This document shows, piece after piece, positions 1-18,935 of a stretch of 64,000 nucleotides of DNA (positions are counted from its first letter, which is position 1; every line of letters begins with the position of its first letter). This DNA comes from Pisaster brevispinus (lineage: Eukaryota > Echinodermata > Asteroidea > Forcipulatida > Asteriidae): assembly GCA_023634235.1 (NCBI GenBank), contig JAMKCF010000008.1, positions 4,779,001 through 4,843,000 on the forward strand, given 5' to 3'. The notes beneath the pieces were generated by a model, which was given only the letters and a program-made list of their open reading frames with translations, was not told the DNA's origin and ran no database searches. A program made the position numbers and the translations under genes.

Positions 1-574
1 GAAGTTTAAATTTATCATAAATTTAAACTTCAGATTAGGAGAGCCACATAATTTAATTGTATATTTTATTAAATGCAGTTGCATGATTTGATTACCTCTT
101 ATGACTTGTCTTCAAGAATAAATTGTACACAAAAAGTTTAGAGTTTTGCGCCCTCGTACTTAAATTAGTAAACTTTAATGTGTTACATCTCAAACTTAAT
201 TTGAATGTATTAATGGGTTAATTAAAATGCTAATGATATCAGTAGACGGTCCAATTACTTAGTTTTGGTTATAGTAATATACAAAATTTAATATTAAACA
301 AATAAACAATGTAAATTAAACTCAATGCTTCCTTTCCCCCATGAACTTGATACAAGTACCTATTTTTTCTGGAAAATGTAAAAAAACTTATGTTGACTTG
401 TTCCAAAGCCTCTTTGAAGCCCTCACACTATTCTTGAAAATCAAAGATTTGAAGGACGTTGCTTTCAGAGGTTGTTACAGTAATTGCAGTCAAATGTTGT
501 GCACTTGGGCACTCAGTTATGTACTGTACTTTTTATCACAAGTGGATGGTCTTCTTTTCCAAGAAGAAGCCCGT
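1..574. other. AT-rich intergenic stretch, no gene seen
   Basis: This stretch is AT-rich and shows no exon with paired splice sites or a recognisable protein segment. Two overlapping frames of 80-110 codons start at 341 and 459, but they run into the GC-rich repeat at 575-715 and resemble no family I know. I regard them as chance frames. Confidence 0.5.
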
Positions 575-715
575 ATACTGGGACCACCCCCCCCAAGGCC
601 CGCGAGAGCGGGGGGTGCTGTGGGTGCTGAAGCACCCCCAACTTTTTTTGATGGGGGTGCTGGTATATACTAAAGCACCCGGAGCTGGAATATTATACTA
701 AAGCACCCAGAGGGA
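575..715. repeat. GC-rich repeat with reiterated GGGTGCT/AAGCACCC
   Basis: Around a C-run, the words GGGTGCT and AAGCACCC recur in both orientations, at roughly 615, 625, 651, 672 and 700. The last two copies sit in a repeated context, TACTAAAGCACCC. The segment can fold back on itself (GGGTGCTGAAGCACCC at 624). It looks like part of a dispersed repeat. No coding content is seen. Confidence 0.5.
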
Positions 716-719
716 TAAA

Positions 720-1860
720 TACATACAAAACAGAAATCACAAAAACAAAAGCAAACAAACAAGCAAACAAAAAGCTAACATACATTAAATCACAAATATT
801 TAAGGAACTTTAAAAAAAAATTAAATCACAAAACAAAAGTGATATGCACAAAAAAGACAGTAAAAATACTTTAATAGATATAAAAAACACCTGTTTTCAA
901 AGTTGAGGCCTACATAAAATAGAAATAAATACAAGCCGGAAAAATGATGTAAATAATTCAACAAATTCCCATTGTACAAAGTAAATACATTTAGATGCAC
1001 ATTGTTTTGAAGTAACTCAAAAATAAACACTAATTTCCCTTGACTGGTAAAATGTTAATAAGGATGAAATTATTTAGCTTTAATGTAATTTTTCGTTCAC
1101 CATCGTGGCAATGCCAAAAACGTATGACTATATTGTAAGCAATTGATCAGTGAGCATTTGATGCCAGGGATAATTAAGCCTTCAAAAACTATTGTGTTCA
1201 TCCTTGTAAAAAATTAACGAGAGGCACTTATTGCTCCCTTGGGTCTTATCACTTCCAAATTTGACATATTCCATTATTCATTGACAATATTAACGAAAGG
1301 ACGATAAATGTACGTAAACAACTATGCATTGGAAATATTTTTCAATTTGAGCCACGATCTAGTAATTTACTGCAAGAGTCTCGAAATATCTTTTCACCCA
1401 ACATCGCCTCGTCATTTTGGGGTAGTCATTTTGCAAATTACACTTATAATATTCCTGCCCCCCCCCCAAAAAAAAGGGAGAGATTTATGTGCCAAATCGT
1501 GTCTCTGGTTGTACGAAAGAGCATTTTAAGAACGCGGGCCCGGACCTTACACCGTATACGACAATTGTCTTTGAAAAAAACCCAGCACCCCTTTGCAAAA
1601 ATTTGTTCTCGCGGGCCTGACCCCCCCCCCCCCGTACGTTGTGTCCCAAATACGGTGAATTGTTAAATGGGATGGAGGAAGTATGGAGGATAGAATCACC
1701 GGGAAAAAATCCCGTTTGAAACAAAGTGAGAACTTTATATGTCAAGAAGTAACTAATCAAAAATTATGAGCGATTATAAGTGTAAGAAAGCCAATAATTG
1801 AAAGGATTTTACTGGTAATGTACCGTAAAAAGACAGGTAGCATCAGACTGCTCAAAGCAG
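720..1860. other. Spacer upstream of OSGEP with homopolymer tracts
   Basis: This is AT-rich sequence with A-rich patches at 740-830, a C-run near 1460 and a 13-base C-run at 1621-1633. Short frames on either strand (such as 1485-1760 minus) are read through these tracts and have no family resemblance. No gene is supported. Confidence 0.45.
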
Positions 1861-1894
1861 TGTAGCGAGTCTATTTGCGGAAACATTGGAAGTG

Positions 1895-1977
1895 ATCCGC
1901 CGATTGGTGGCGCTTTTGGCCAATTCAACGTTGTATACAGTGGCTTAACTCTACTGTCGAGTTGTTCTGAACAAAAG
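1895..1977 (+). promoter_or_regulatory. OSGEP: Probable OSGEP promoter and 5' non-coding exon
   Basis: An inverted CCAAT box (ATTGG at 1903-1907) sits in a locally GC-richer patch. It is followed about 70 bases later by a strong splice donor, ACAAAAG|GTAAGA, with the exon ending at 1977. The first OSGEP coding exon has several AG acceptors just before its ATG (2889-2917), so a leader exon here spliced to that exon is the simplest model. The transcription start is not visible and is inferred to lie between about 1910 and 1960. A 5' RNA end would settle it. Confidence 0.45.
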
Positions 1978-2400
1978 GTAAGATTCATGTTTTGTTTAAT
2001 ACATATACTAGCCTAAGGGATTCAGCAAATAACACCGGCTAATAAAGTGGTTTTAAAGACTAAAGAGTAGAAAAGAAAGAAATATGGGGCCCTGCTTTAC
2101 CCTACTTTGACACTGCTGATCAAGAAGTCCGAGGATGCCAAGAAGAAGAAAGTATTAAAAGTAATGCAAATTGCAAATGCACGCATTACCATTACTACCA
2201 ACCTAGCAAGAGTTACAATAGTCAATAACACTGCAGATGACAGTGAGTTTAAGTTTTCCACCAGGTAGTTCTACCTCCATGCTTAGTATAAACCATTTCA
2301 AATGAAAATGGGACTATGGTATGGGTACTTGTGTAGTCGCTGAGCTATGCCTAAAAAGTAACCAGCAAAACCCTAACTAACAAAAAACAAAAACATGGGC

Positions 2401-2416
2401 GGGGGGGGGGGGGGGG
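2401..2416 (+). repeat. G16 homopolymer
   Basis: An uninterrupted run of 16 G lies in the first OSGEP intron, assuming the leader-exon model. It is the longest G/C homopolymer of several in this window. Confidence 0.9.
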
Positions 2417-2949
2417 TGGTCTACTTACTCCTTTCTTGGTAATCAAAATATGTTTTAAATCATTTATGTAGCTGCGATAATTGTAGTGCTCTTGATGCTA
2501 TCTAAAGCTGTAGATCAGAGGTCTAACGTTAACCAGGGCCAGGGACGTGACCAAGAGCTACAGTTATCGCAGCTAGGTCATCACCTGTTGAATAATGATC
2601 CATTGTTTTGAAAATTGATAATAAATCACTAAATTCGGACCAGATTGGGTGCAAAAAAATGTAAAAAATCTGATGATGGTATGTTTGAACATGGCGGAAT
2701 TCCATCTAAACTCTTTTCTTTGTTATTTGAGTTTGGTGGTCATTTAAGAAGTAGCTCGTTAGTTTGAGATTGCAGTTGGTTTGATGCTTTCTGTTCATTG
2801 AGTGCTTTTCTAAATCTTTATGTACGACATTGTGTTTGTAATCTACAAAAGTTAACAATATTGTTTAAAATCCTTTCCTGTATGTGTAGGCTACAGTTCC
2901 ACTTCCTCAGTCCACAGCTTTGACCTCAGAGCTCGGCCCAAGCTCAGCG

Positions 2950-11186
<8,237 letters not shown>

Positions 11187-12085
11187 TGATGAAGAGGATA
11201 CATGTAAAGCATCCTAGATGATGAGCTGAGGAAATATCAATTCAAGAACCTCAAGGAAGGAGGATGAATTCCCCACGATTAATGCAAACTCCCTTCCATG
11301 ACTTGGAGATCTCATGCCAGGACTGATAAGGCTACATGAACATTGTCTTACCTCATGAGGTGATTGAACATCAACTTGAGAGCTTAAGAAGGAGTAAAAT
11401 GATCTAGAAATGAGAAATAACTCTCATTACAAGGAAGATAAATTCAAGAAATAACTATAAACAGTAAACTTGCAGGTACAACCATGTTTGAAATATCTTT
11501 TTGAGGGGTGTTGGCTCTGAAAAGAGCCGGGGTGGTCTGGACGTTGCGAACAGTTTACTCTGCTCGTCTTCAGGAGATAGATTCAATGAAGATTTCAGGA
11601 AGAACTGACAAGGTTAAACAGTGCTTTAGGGTCCAGGATGAACCCCCCATGCCTTCTGAGGACTGAGGAAGTTAAGACTACATGAAGGAACTGTTGCAGT
11701 CCAAAATACACAAGATCGGACGATCATCTGTCATCGAATCAAGGGCTTCAGGAAGAACTGGAACCATACAGTACATTGACCTCCCCTCCACCGATCTATT
11801 CACATTGATAACATAATGTGTACCATGTTGCACCTGATGTGTTTGGACTCATCAAATACCCTGTCAAGCATTGAAGGAAGATGGGCCTCCAACTTTTTTT
11901 TCTCCGCCATTGTTAGTAATGTCCTACTTTGTGATAAAAGTGAAGTCGTCTTGAAATGTCAAGACAATGTACATACAAATTCCTTTTACAATAAAAACAG
12001 TGAAGTATTAAATAACACCCAAGTAGATCCTTGCTTCAAGTTTATTGCGTAGTTGACTAAATAAAAAAAGCTACATGTATCTCAT
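11187..12085 (+). other. OSGEP: OSGEP 3' untranslated region with two poly(A) signals
   Basis: Sequence after the stop codon runs without splice signals to AATAAA at 11990-11995 and again at 12060-12065. Either could end the mRNA. The UTR carries the second copy of the histone-stem-loop repeat (11460-11590) in antisense orientation. A 78-codon frame at 11816-12052 is in this UTR, has no family resemblance and is taken as chance. Confidence 0.6.
11460..11590 (-). mobile_element. Histone-stem-loop-bearing dispersed repeat, copy B
   Basis: Read on the minus strand, this gives CTGAAGACGAGCAGAG, CTGTTCGCAACGTC, then exactly GGCTCTTTTCAGAGCC (11513-11528), then CAACACCCCTC and CATGGTTGTACCTGCAAG. 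The 16-base hairpin equals the metazoan histone mRNA 3' stem-loop. No histone coding sequence is adjacent. It lies in the OSGEP 3'UTR. Confidence 0.75.
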
Positions 12086-12560
12086 ATTTTTACCACCCCA
12101 AACAAATAAAAATAACAAGGGATAAGTCTTGAATTTTTTTCAAAAATGGGCTAAATATGGATTAAGTCACAATGGGGAAGCCTTGCATTTCTGTAAAAAA
12201 AAGGGGGCTAAAATCAAATAAAATCGCAAGGGGTAAGTTTTGCATTTTTTGTCAAAAATAGGCTAAAGGGGTAAGCCTGGCATTGTTCTCAAAATTGGGC
12301 TGAAATGAAAAGGGTAAGCCTTGCATTCTTCTCAAAATTGGGCTGAAATTTTATAAATTCACAAGGGGTGAACTTTGCATTTTCAAAAAAGTTGGGCTAA
12401 AAACAAATAAAATCACAAGGGGAAAGCCTTTCGTTTTGGTAAAAATGGGCTTAAATTCAAATAAAATCATATGGGGTAAGCACGCAATTTGTCAAAAACA
12501 GGCTAAAAGCAGATAACATTACAAGGAATAATCATCCCTAAGGTCCAGCATTTTTCTCAA
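12086..12560 (+). repeat. Degenerate ~60-bp tandem repeats
   Basis: The words AAAATTGGGCTAAAA, CACAAGGGGTAAG and CTTGCATTTTTCT recur about every 50-65 bases, in at least eight imperfect units. Unit boundaries vary. No coding frame persists. The array begins just after the last OSGEP poly(A) signal. Confidence 0.7.
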
Positions 12561-13775
12561 ATTTGGGCTAATTTTTAAGTTGCGATTTTATGCTTTCATA
12601 TGATTGTAGTCTCTACTGGATATAAGCTTTATTTTGGGAAATAACGAGAGTTGAAAAATAGGCCAAACTTGAAACAATCGTATGGGGTAAGTCCATTATT
12701 TGTTTAATCAAATTTTGCAGTAGGCTCCTTTGATACCTTTTTATTTAACTTGATGAAGGATAATAAATAAGCTTTTTGGGGATATATTGATAGTTGAAAA
12801 ATAGACCAAAAATTGAAGAAGAGAAAGTAAGTCCATCATCTTTATTAAATTTTGCAAAATTTTCAGTTGCGATTTTAGGTTCTCAAATGATGCAGTAGGC
12901 TCTGCTGATGCCCTTGTATTTATTTTGACCTAGGATATAAGCTATTTTGGGGGAAATATTGATAGTTGAAAAATAGGCAAAAGGGGTACTTCCAGCAATT
13001 TTATGCAATTTGGGTAAATTTTTAAGGTGTGATTTTGTTCTAAAAAACAGTGCAGTAGCCACTACTCATGTTTCAACAAATATGAAAGTTGCAGTAGGTC
13101 AAGTTAGACAACAACAAAAAAGCATCAGTGGGGATAAACTGCTTCATTTCCAAGCATAAAATCGAACTTGTATTAATTAGGCCAAAATTTTATGAAAGGT
13201 TTTATTTTATGCTCAAATCCAAGGAAATCTAGCTGATACTGATGTCTTTTTGTTTAACTTGACCCTGCATATTAATTTTGCTCTATTTAGGGAAACATTC
13301 ATAATTTTGGAGCAAACATATCGTTAATCTTGAGGGAAAATCCTCAACAGTAATTTTTTTAAATATGAAAGATGCAATTGATCAAGTCATACAAACTTGC
13401 ATCAGTGAAGATACCTGCTTTATTTTTAAGCAGAAAATTGAACTTGAAAATTTGGCAAAGCAATTGCTAAAAATAATTTCTATGAAATTTGGATTAGTGC
13501 GACTTCATGCACTAAAATGATGCAGTAGGTACTACTGGTGCTTGTGGTCAAGACGTACAAAATGGCATTAGTGGGGATGGCTGTTCCATTTCAGACCCTC
13601 CCATGGCATAAAATCAAAATGTTTTGCAACAATGGAAAATATCATAAAGCAGTTTTACGAAATAAGGGTTATTTTTTAAGGTGCGATTTTAAGCTACTGA
13701 ACCCTCTTGTTTAACGCTACCCTGGCTATTTGTATTATTGGGGTATTTTGATATTTTTTTGTGAGGCTACAAAAT
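12560..13775 (+). repeat. Degenerate long tandem repeats (~150-250 bp)
   Basis: The words TTTTAAGGTGCGATTTTA, GATGCAGTAGGC, ACTGATGCC, TTTAACTTGACC, GGGGAAATATTGATAG and GTTGAAAAATAGGC recur in the same order several times. GTTGAAAAATAG occurs near 12650, 12792 and 12967, and GCAGTAGGCTC or close forms near 12717, 12893, 13040 and 13518. It is an old, strongly diverged tandem array that shares vocabulary with the shorter-unit array just upstream. Confidence 0.6.
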
Positions 13776-13903
13776 GTATCTCGGTGTTTATGGTCACCTT
13801 CCGTGTCTTAAGTCACTATGATTCCACAAGCACACACGCGGCTTCATATGAATACAATTATATAATTATATAACCATATAATTAATTGATTTATTATGAT
13901 TAA

Positions 13904-14222
13904 AGGCAGGGTGTACTTTTGGTAATTGCTCCACAAGTTGATTACTATAAAAACTTACTTAGTAAAGAAAACTCGAGAGCTGTTGATATTATAAAAGATT
14001 GTTATAGAAATGACCCCTTTCGAAATAGAGAAAGGCAATTTTTTTACCCCAAAATTTGAATCTGAGGAAGGCCTCAGGCAACACGGTTTTTTCTTCTTTC
14101 ATTTTCTTAAAACTTCGATGACCACTTGAGCTCCAATTTTCACGGGTTTGCTATTTTACGCAAAGTGTTAGGATACAGTAAGCGATTACACTTGTCTTTG
14201 ACAAAACTATACACTGCCTTAT
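13904..14222 (+). mobile_element. Dispersed GGTAATT-type element, nearly full copy
   Basis: The copy starts AAAGGCAGGGTGTACTTTTGGTAATTG. It contains AAAACTTACTTAGTAA, GAGCTGTTGATA and the segment TTCGATGACCACTTGAGCTC, and ends CTTTGACAAAACTATACACTGCCTT. The ends form an imperfect inverted repeat (AAGGCAG...CTGCCTT). The same order of words is found at 6075, 40617 and 49285. No coding capacity. Confidence 0.65.
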
Positions 14223-14493
14223 ATAGTTATATAATTATATACCCGATATCATTATTAAATAGTTAAATAAATGTACAAATATATATTTATACTGATAGAT
14301 GTCCCAGAGATTGGATTAAATTGACGTTCAACAGATGTTCTTATTTTAGTGTCAGGATTTCTTACTTTTTTCAGAATGTCAGGGTTCAGTCGCAGCAATT
14401 ATTTTTATGATACTCCTGTCAATCCTTCAAACATCTCTCTCCTTGAAAATCTTTGAAATGGAACAAGTTTAATTTAACAAATTCTTAGGGTTT

Positions 14494-14663
14494 CAGCCGT
14501 CGATTTCACCAAACTCTTCCTAACTTAGGATTAATCTTAGGACTTAGGACGAGTCCCAGCCTTGCACTAAAACATGTAAACTTTAAGATTAATCCTAAGT
14601 TAGGACTAGTTACTCGTCCTAACTCGAGCTAGGAGTAATCCTAGCGTTTCATTAAATCGGCTG
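14494..14663. mobile_element. Foldback element, CAGCCG(A)TTT ends with CTAACTTAGGATTAATC interior
   Basis: The left arm reads CAGCCGTCGATTTCACCAAAC then TCCTAACTTAGGATTAATC. The right arm, reverse-complemented, reads CAGCCGATTTAATGAAACGC then further AGTCCTAACTTAGGATTAATC. The arms are about 80 bases with mismatches. It is a typical short non-autonomous inverted-repeat element with no coding content. Confidence 0.7.
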
Positions 14664-15104
14664 CAGAGCCTAGAAACTGAAAGCAAGTCTAACCCTTGAC
14701 TTAGATTCACATAGTAGTAACCTACACGTACATGAAGTCTACTTCATTTTAAAGCATAAAAACCCTTAAGTCGAACTTGACAAAATTTTGTCAAAATTAA
14801 CAACATCAAAAGAGGTAAGTACAGCTTTTTATCACTATCTTTAAAAAAAATAATAAATTATGGCGTAACTTGTTAAAGGCTGAAAAGATGCCGTGGGAAC
14901 AGGAACTACTGATGCTATTAAACTTTACCCGGAAGTTTTTTTTAATTTGTACTTATTTATTTCATTTTTAAATTTTTATATATGTATATATATATTTTTT
15001 GGGGGGGGATTTTGATATTGTGGCGCCTCATTTTTAGTGTGAATGGTCACTTTTTTTGATGCACTTTTTCCAATCAATACATATTCGTTAGCATGCCTTT
15101 GCGT

Positions 15105-15440
15105 GTGCTTATGGTTAGCAGCACTATGAGATGGAAATCGCACAGCAGTAAGCACAAAAGCGGCCGTTATGCAGCTCTATGAAATTGGGCCCGTGCTTAC
15201 TGTGATTTTCATTTCATAGTGCTGCTATATGGGCCCAATTTGTTTCGGCGCTTGAATCGGCGCTTACGGAAGCAGGGAACTCTGAGCTTACGTCAAGCGT
15301 ATTTCATGGGTTATAGCAGGGAATTTTGGCTTGCGCGTGTGTGTATTAACGATATGCATTCTTCGCTTACGCAGCTAGCTCAGAAATTCGGCGCTAGCAG
15401 AGAATGCTGATCGTAAGCAGAGCCATGAAATTGGGCCTGT
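15105..15440. mobile_element. GGGCCCAATTTCATAG-family elements, nested copies
   Basis: Three family ends are present: CTATGAAATTGGGCCCG at 15176, TATGGGCCCAATTTG at 15227 and CATGAAATTGGGCCTG at 15424. Between them are GTGTGCTTATGGTTAGCAGC and CGCTTACG-type words shared with 30716-30985. One member appears inserted into or beside another. The 63-codon frame across 15219-15410 is read through the element and is not a gene. Confidence 0.65.
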
Positions 15441-15719
15441 CATAATCACGAGAAATGTTTTAAAGTGGGAAAAAACTGTTTGTCATTGTTTTCAAACATT
15501 GAGGTTTGTACTTGCAAGATCAAAACCAATTGTTAGTAATTTCTCAAAAAATATTGCATTTCAAGCAAATTGCTTTCAAAGGGCTCCTGAGTTTCCCACC
15601 ACGACCAATTTAAACCATTGTGTGCATGCAATATGTGACATTTTATTTGATAATTTTTACTCTTACGAATTTATGCACACTCTTTAAATCTTCAAAAAAG
15701 TGCGGTTCTTTGTTTTGTT

Positions 15720-15742
15720 TGTGTTTGTTTGTTTGTTTGTTT
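15720..15742 (+). repeat. (GTTT)n microsatellite
   Basis: About five tandem GTTT/GTTTT units, followed by a short G-run at 15750. Confidence 0.8.
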
Positions 15743-15894
15743 CCTTTGGGGGGGGGGTAAAATTAAATAAAAAACGGACATGGTGAGGGCAATAACTTGG
15801 GTATCTTAATAATAGGCAACTTTTGAAAAAGAAAATTAAAACTATACAACAAAATAAAATAATAAGACAGTTCATCGGTCATACTTGAAGCTTT

Positions 15895-16035
15895 GCATGG
15901 TGTGGAAAATAAGAAGTAACTGTAGTTAACTTGCGGGTACAACCATGCGCAAAATCTCTTCCTAGTGTTGGCTCTGAAAAGAGCCGGTCCAAGACGAGCG
16001 CCCTCTCACTTTGCATCATTTGCTGCACATGCGTA
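15895..16035 (-). mobile_element. Histone-stem-loop-bearing dispersed repeat, copy C
   Basis: On the minus strand, after a short GC-rich lead-in, the sequence reads exactly GGCTCTTTTCAGAGCC (15970-15985), then CAACACTAGGAAGAGA, GCATGGTTGTACCCGCAAG, GTTACTTCTTATTTTCC and CATGCAAAGCTTCAAG. The downstream part matches copies A and B. The part upstream of the hairpin differs from them. Confidence 0.72.
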
Positions 16036-16309
16036 GTGAGTACACAGAACGCATTGCACAATAATAATAACAAACACTGAGCTGTCGTCTGCATACGACA
16101 TGTTTGTATCTTCAAATTGAAATGTAAACTAGATCTGGTAAGTACGGATTTTTATTTTCAGTTTATGTTGTAATCTAAGGAAATGGTTGATAGGTCATTT
16201 GACGTGTATCATCTATGTGTTAAAATTGTCTAAAAAGGACAACTTTTGGCAGCAAGTTAGTTTTGTTTTGACTGTAGTCAGGTAGTCCATACTCCAAGTC
16301 AAAGTAGTG

Positions 16310-16620
16310 GTTTGTTTACGTCCGCCATCCCTCCCGTCTCCACACAGCGGAGAGAGACAGGCAGAGCGTCTGACGTTGACATAGCCTCATAGGCTAAGGA
16401 AGGTAGACATGTCACATACGTAGTGGTACTGGTGTGGTGGTAGTAGTGTTTGTGGTGATAAGTGCAGTCCTGCACACAGGTCTTATAAGTTATTGTCACG
16501 AGTTTCTTTGAATAGTTCAATGTCTCTGGCTGCTTGTTGTGCCACAAACAGTCCCTCGAGTCGTAGACAGTCCAGATCTGAGATTATAGATCGAGCGAGG
16601 TGATACTGCTATTGCTAACA
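16310..16620 (+). promoter_or_regulatory. Possible promoter region for the 16.3-22 kb unit
   Basis: This is a locally GC-richer block with GTCCGCCATC, CACAGCGGAGAGAGACAGG and TGACGTTGACATAG, followed by exon-like sequence downstream. Nothing in it is diagnostic. It is offered only because exon-like segments with splice signals begin downstream on the + strand. Confidence 0.2.
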
Positions 16621-16629
16621 CAACAGTAA

Positions 16630-16830
16630 CAGAGTGACAGTGATGATTGTGTGTATATTGTGTACATACGACTCTATGAACAATCAAACTCTAGTCCTGA
16701 CTGGTTTAGTCCCAACCCTGTGCAAACTCAGTCAGTGTTTGTGACCAGTTCTACATCAAGTTCAACCATCACAACAAGCCCATCGCTACGGAATGAAATG
16801 CCAAATGGCACACAATACAAGACATTCTGA
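16630..16830 (+). CDS. Open 66-codon segment, Ser/Thr-rich, possible terminal exon
   Basis: From an AG at 16626, the frame is open through SDSDDCVYIVYIRLYEQS and SSPDWFSPNPVQTQSVFV, a Ser/Thr-rich stretch and RNEMPNGTQYKTF, ending at TGA 16828-16830. Composition (balanced, with Trp, Asn-Pro and Ser/Thr tracts) is more protein-like than the neighbouring frames. There is no upstream ATG in frame and the acceptor is weak. I do not recognise the sequence. It may be an exon of an unplaced gene or chance. Confidence 0.2.
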   Translation, partial: QSDSDDCVYIVYIRLYEQSNSSPDWFSPNPVQTQSVFVTSSTSSSTITTSPSLRNEMPNGTQYKTF

Positions 16831-17777
16831 CCATAGACAGTCATTCACATGATTTAAATAGCCGCTATCCATTATGCCATCAGCAGATGAGAGTGATGGA
16901 TACTGTCCAATCTAGGGAAATTCCTGTGAAACAATGGATTTATGGCAAGGCCTTAACAATTTGGCTAAACATTACAAAAACACTGTAAACTTTTGATATT
17001 GTACGTGGCAGTAAACAAATTTAGTAAACCAATTCAATTTCAATTCAACTCAACATTTATTTCCATTGCAAATAAAGGCCCTACAAGTAATTATTGGAAT
17101 TTCAAATGAACACTATTCAAAGGAAATAAAAGAATAACAACTACATGTATATGATACAACCAAACAAAGCAAAAGCAGCAACCTAGGTTGAAACAAGAAA
17201 GCAAATCATGGCTTTAAACTCATAGTCACGTTGAGGGACGAAAAGAAAAGAAGCTACTCTAGGTAATTAAAGACAAGATTTTTTCATGAAAGTTCTGAAA
17301 ACAACCCACGAATGACCTTGTCTTTTAAAAAAAATACTATTCCAAAGAAGAGGTCCATAGAATTTAAGTGTTCAGATAACAAGTGGTGCATGCAAATGGC
17401 AGGAAATTGTTGCGGTTTGATCTGGTGATTGTTGTAATGCAATTCTGGTCATTTGCGTTATTATTATTAAGTTCAACCATCATAACTTTCTCAAATGTAT
17501 AAAAATAGCTATTTAGGGTCAGACTAGCTGGAAATTAGACCAAGCCTCTTAATAATCTGATTGATAAATCATTGTAAGGAAACTTCCATTTGTGTTGAAA
17601 AAGTTAAAATTTTTCACACTGTATGAAGATTTTCATTGGATTAGATGGTTGTATAAAATTGGGTGAAGAACCCAGTGTGAGGCCACCTGTGCATTCAATG
17701 CTTAATAATTTCTGCAACAGCCTGCATTGAGATTTCCATTTTGCTCAAATCTTTCCTTTCTGTATCTTTTTTCACAG

Positions 17778-17870
17778 AATATTCTTGGTCCTTGTGTAGA
17801 AAGTTCCTACATAGTGATTCCACGAATGAAGATCATCAGCTTAAACTTCACTCATTCTTTTGAAGTTCTG
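17778..17870 (+). CDS. Possible 31-codon internal exon (unrecognised)
   Basis: The segment lies between a good acceptor (TTTTTTCACAG|AATATT) and donor (GTTCTG|GTGAGA). It is exactly 31 codons and open in phase 0, with residues NILGPCVESSYIVIPRMK then IISLNFTHSFEVL. The next exon-like segment downstream (18693) also begins in phase 0, giving ...FEVL-YIQDDLTI. No homologue comes to mind. The intervening sequence is C/T-rich degenerate minisatellite. Confidence 0.3.
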
Positions 17871-17939
17871 GTGAGATAAACAAACAATCTGTAAATCTAC
17901 AACCTGTAACACTTTTTTTGATCAAAACTGAACATCCCT

Positions 17940-18560
17940 CTACCCTCTTTGCTCTCAATGTACCTTGCTCTCCACCCCATACAAACCCCTTATTTCTACC
18001 TCCTGGGATCTGATCCCTAAATATACCCCCATTTCTACCATCCTTGATCCCAAACACCCATTCCCACTTTGCTGCCACTCTGGATCCTCCCCCACCATTG
18101 TACCCCTTCTAGTGTCATTCTGTGTCAATCCCAACCATTCACCTCACTTTGATGTATCTAAGGATCATCCCTCAACATGTTACTCCTTTTATATTGTCAT
18201 ACTTTGTCAATTCACTTTACACCAATATATATCTCCCCCATTCATCCAAACTGTATCTCATAAATCTGCCATCTTGACATGTTGTCTTTTCCCTCTGGAT
18301 CATATCAGTATCTACTGTTTCCATCTTCCTACCGATCAGCACCCCTACCCGGCCTCCCGCTCTTGCACTTATATTTTTTCAGGTTGAAGATTCATCACAG
18401 CCCAAATACTGTTATAAAAAATTGTTTTGTTGTCACTCTGGGTCCTCCCCCAACCCCTTCTTGTGCCATACTGTATGAATCCCCAAACATTCATCCCACT
18501 TTGTTGTTACTCTGGATCCTCCTCCAACATGTTACCCCTTCTAGTGCCATACTGTAGATA
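17940..18560 (+). repeat. Degenerate leading units of the 78-bp minisatellite
   Basis: Imperfect units containing CACTCTGGATCCTCC, CCCCTTCTAGTGCCATACTGT and CCAAACATTCATCCCACTTTG appear here before the regular array. Near 18388 they are interrupted by part of the flanking segment (AGATTCATCACAGCCCAAA...TTATAAAAAATTGTT), which recurs at 18598 and 21628. The long frames here are artefacts of the C/T-rich repeat. Confidence 0.65.
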
Positions 18561-18935
18561 AAGTTTCTGAAAGCAGGACATGCCTGATGTGGTTGTGAAG
18601 ATTCATCACAGCCCAAAGACTGTTATAAAAAATTGTTGATCCTTGGCTGGAGTAATTGTATGCACACATCTTCTTGTTTTTTTTTATTGCAGTACATTCA
18701 AGATGATCTGACAATTAATCACATCCTTTCTAATGATAGATGCACAAACTCAGCTGAAGAGATCACTTGGCTTCCATCTTAACCATGAATTCAAAGTTCA
18801 ACGTCATCATCTCTCTGCATCAAGAAACCTCAAATCTGTATCTTAAAGAATTCTGGAATATTGAGGTAAAATTGTTATACATGTCAATAATAAACATTGT
18901 AAAAGGGCCTGTTTACACACAATTTATAGGATCAA
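18560..18935 (+). repeat. Flanking segment copy 1, containing exon-like 18693-18865
   Basis: A segment of about 375 bases recurs at 21580-21955 with roughly 85-90 percent identity by eye. It holds a strong acceptor (TTTTTATTGCAG|TACATT) at 18692, a 29-codon open frame YIQDDLTINHILSND... ending WLPS-TAA at 18780-18782, and a donor (ATTGAG|GTAAAA) at 18866. The frame could be a terminal coding exon following 17778-17870, or the whole could be a non-coding transcript exon. Confidence 0.6.

Noticed and set aside
11513..15985. Histone gene 3' ends
   Set aside because: The hairpin is exact, but no histone coding sequence lies upstream of it on the minus strand. It belongs to a dispersed repeat.
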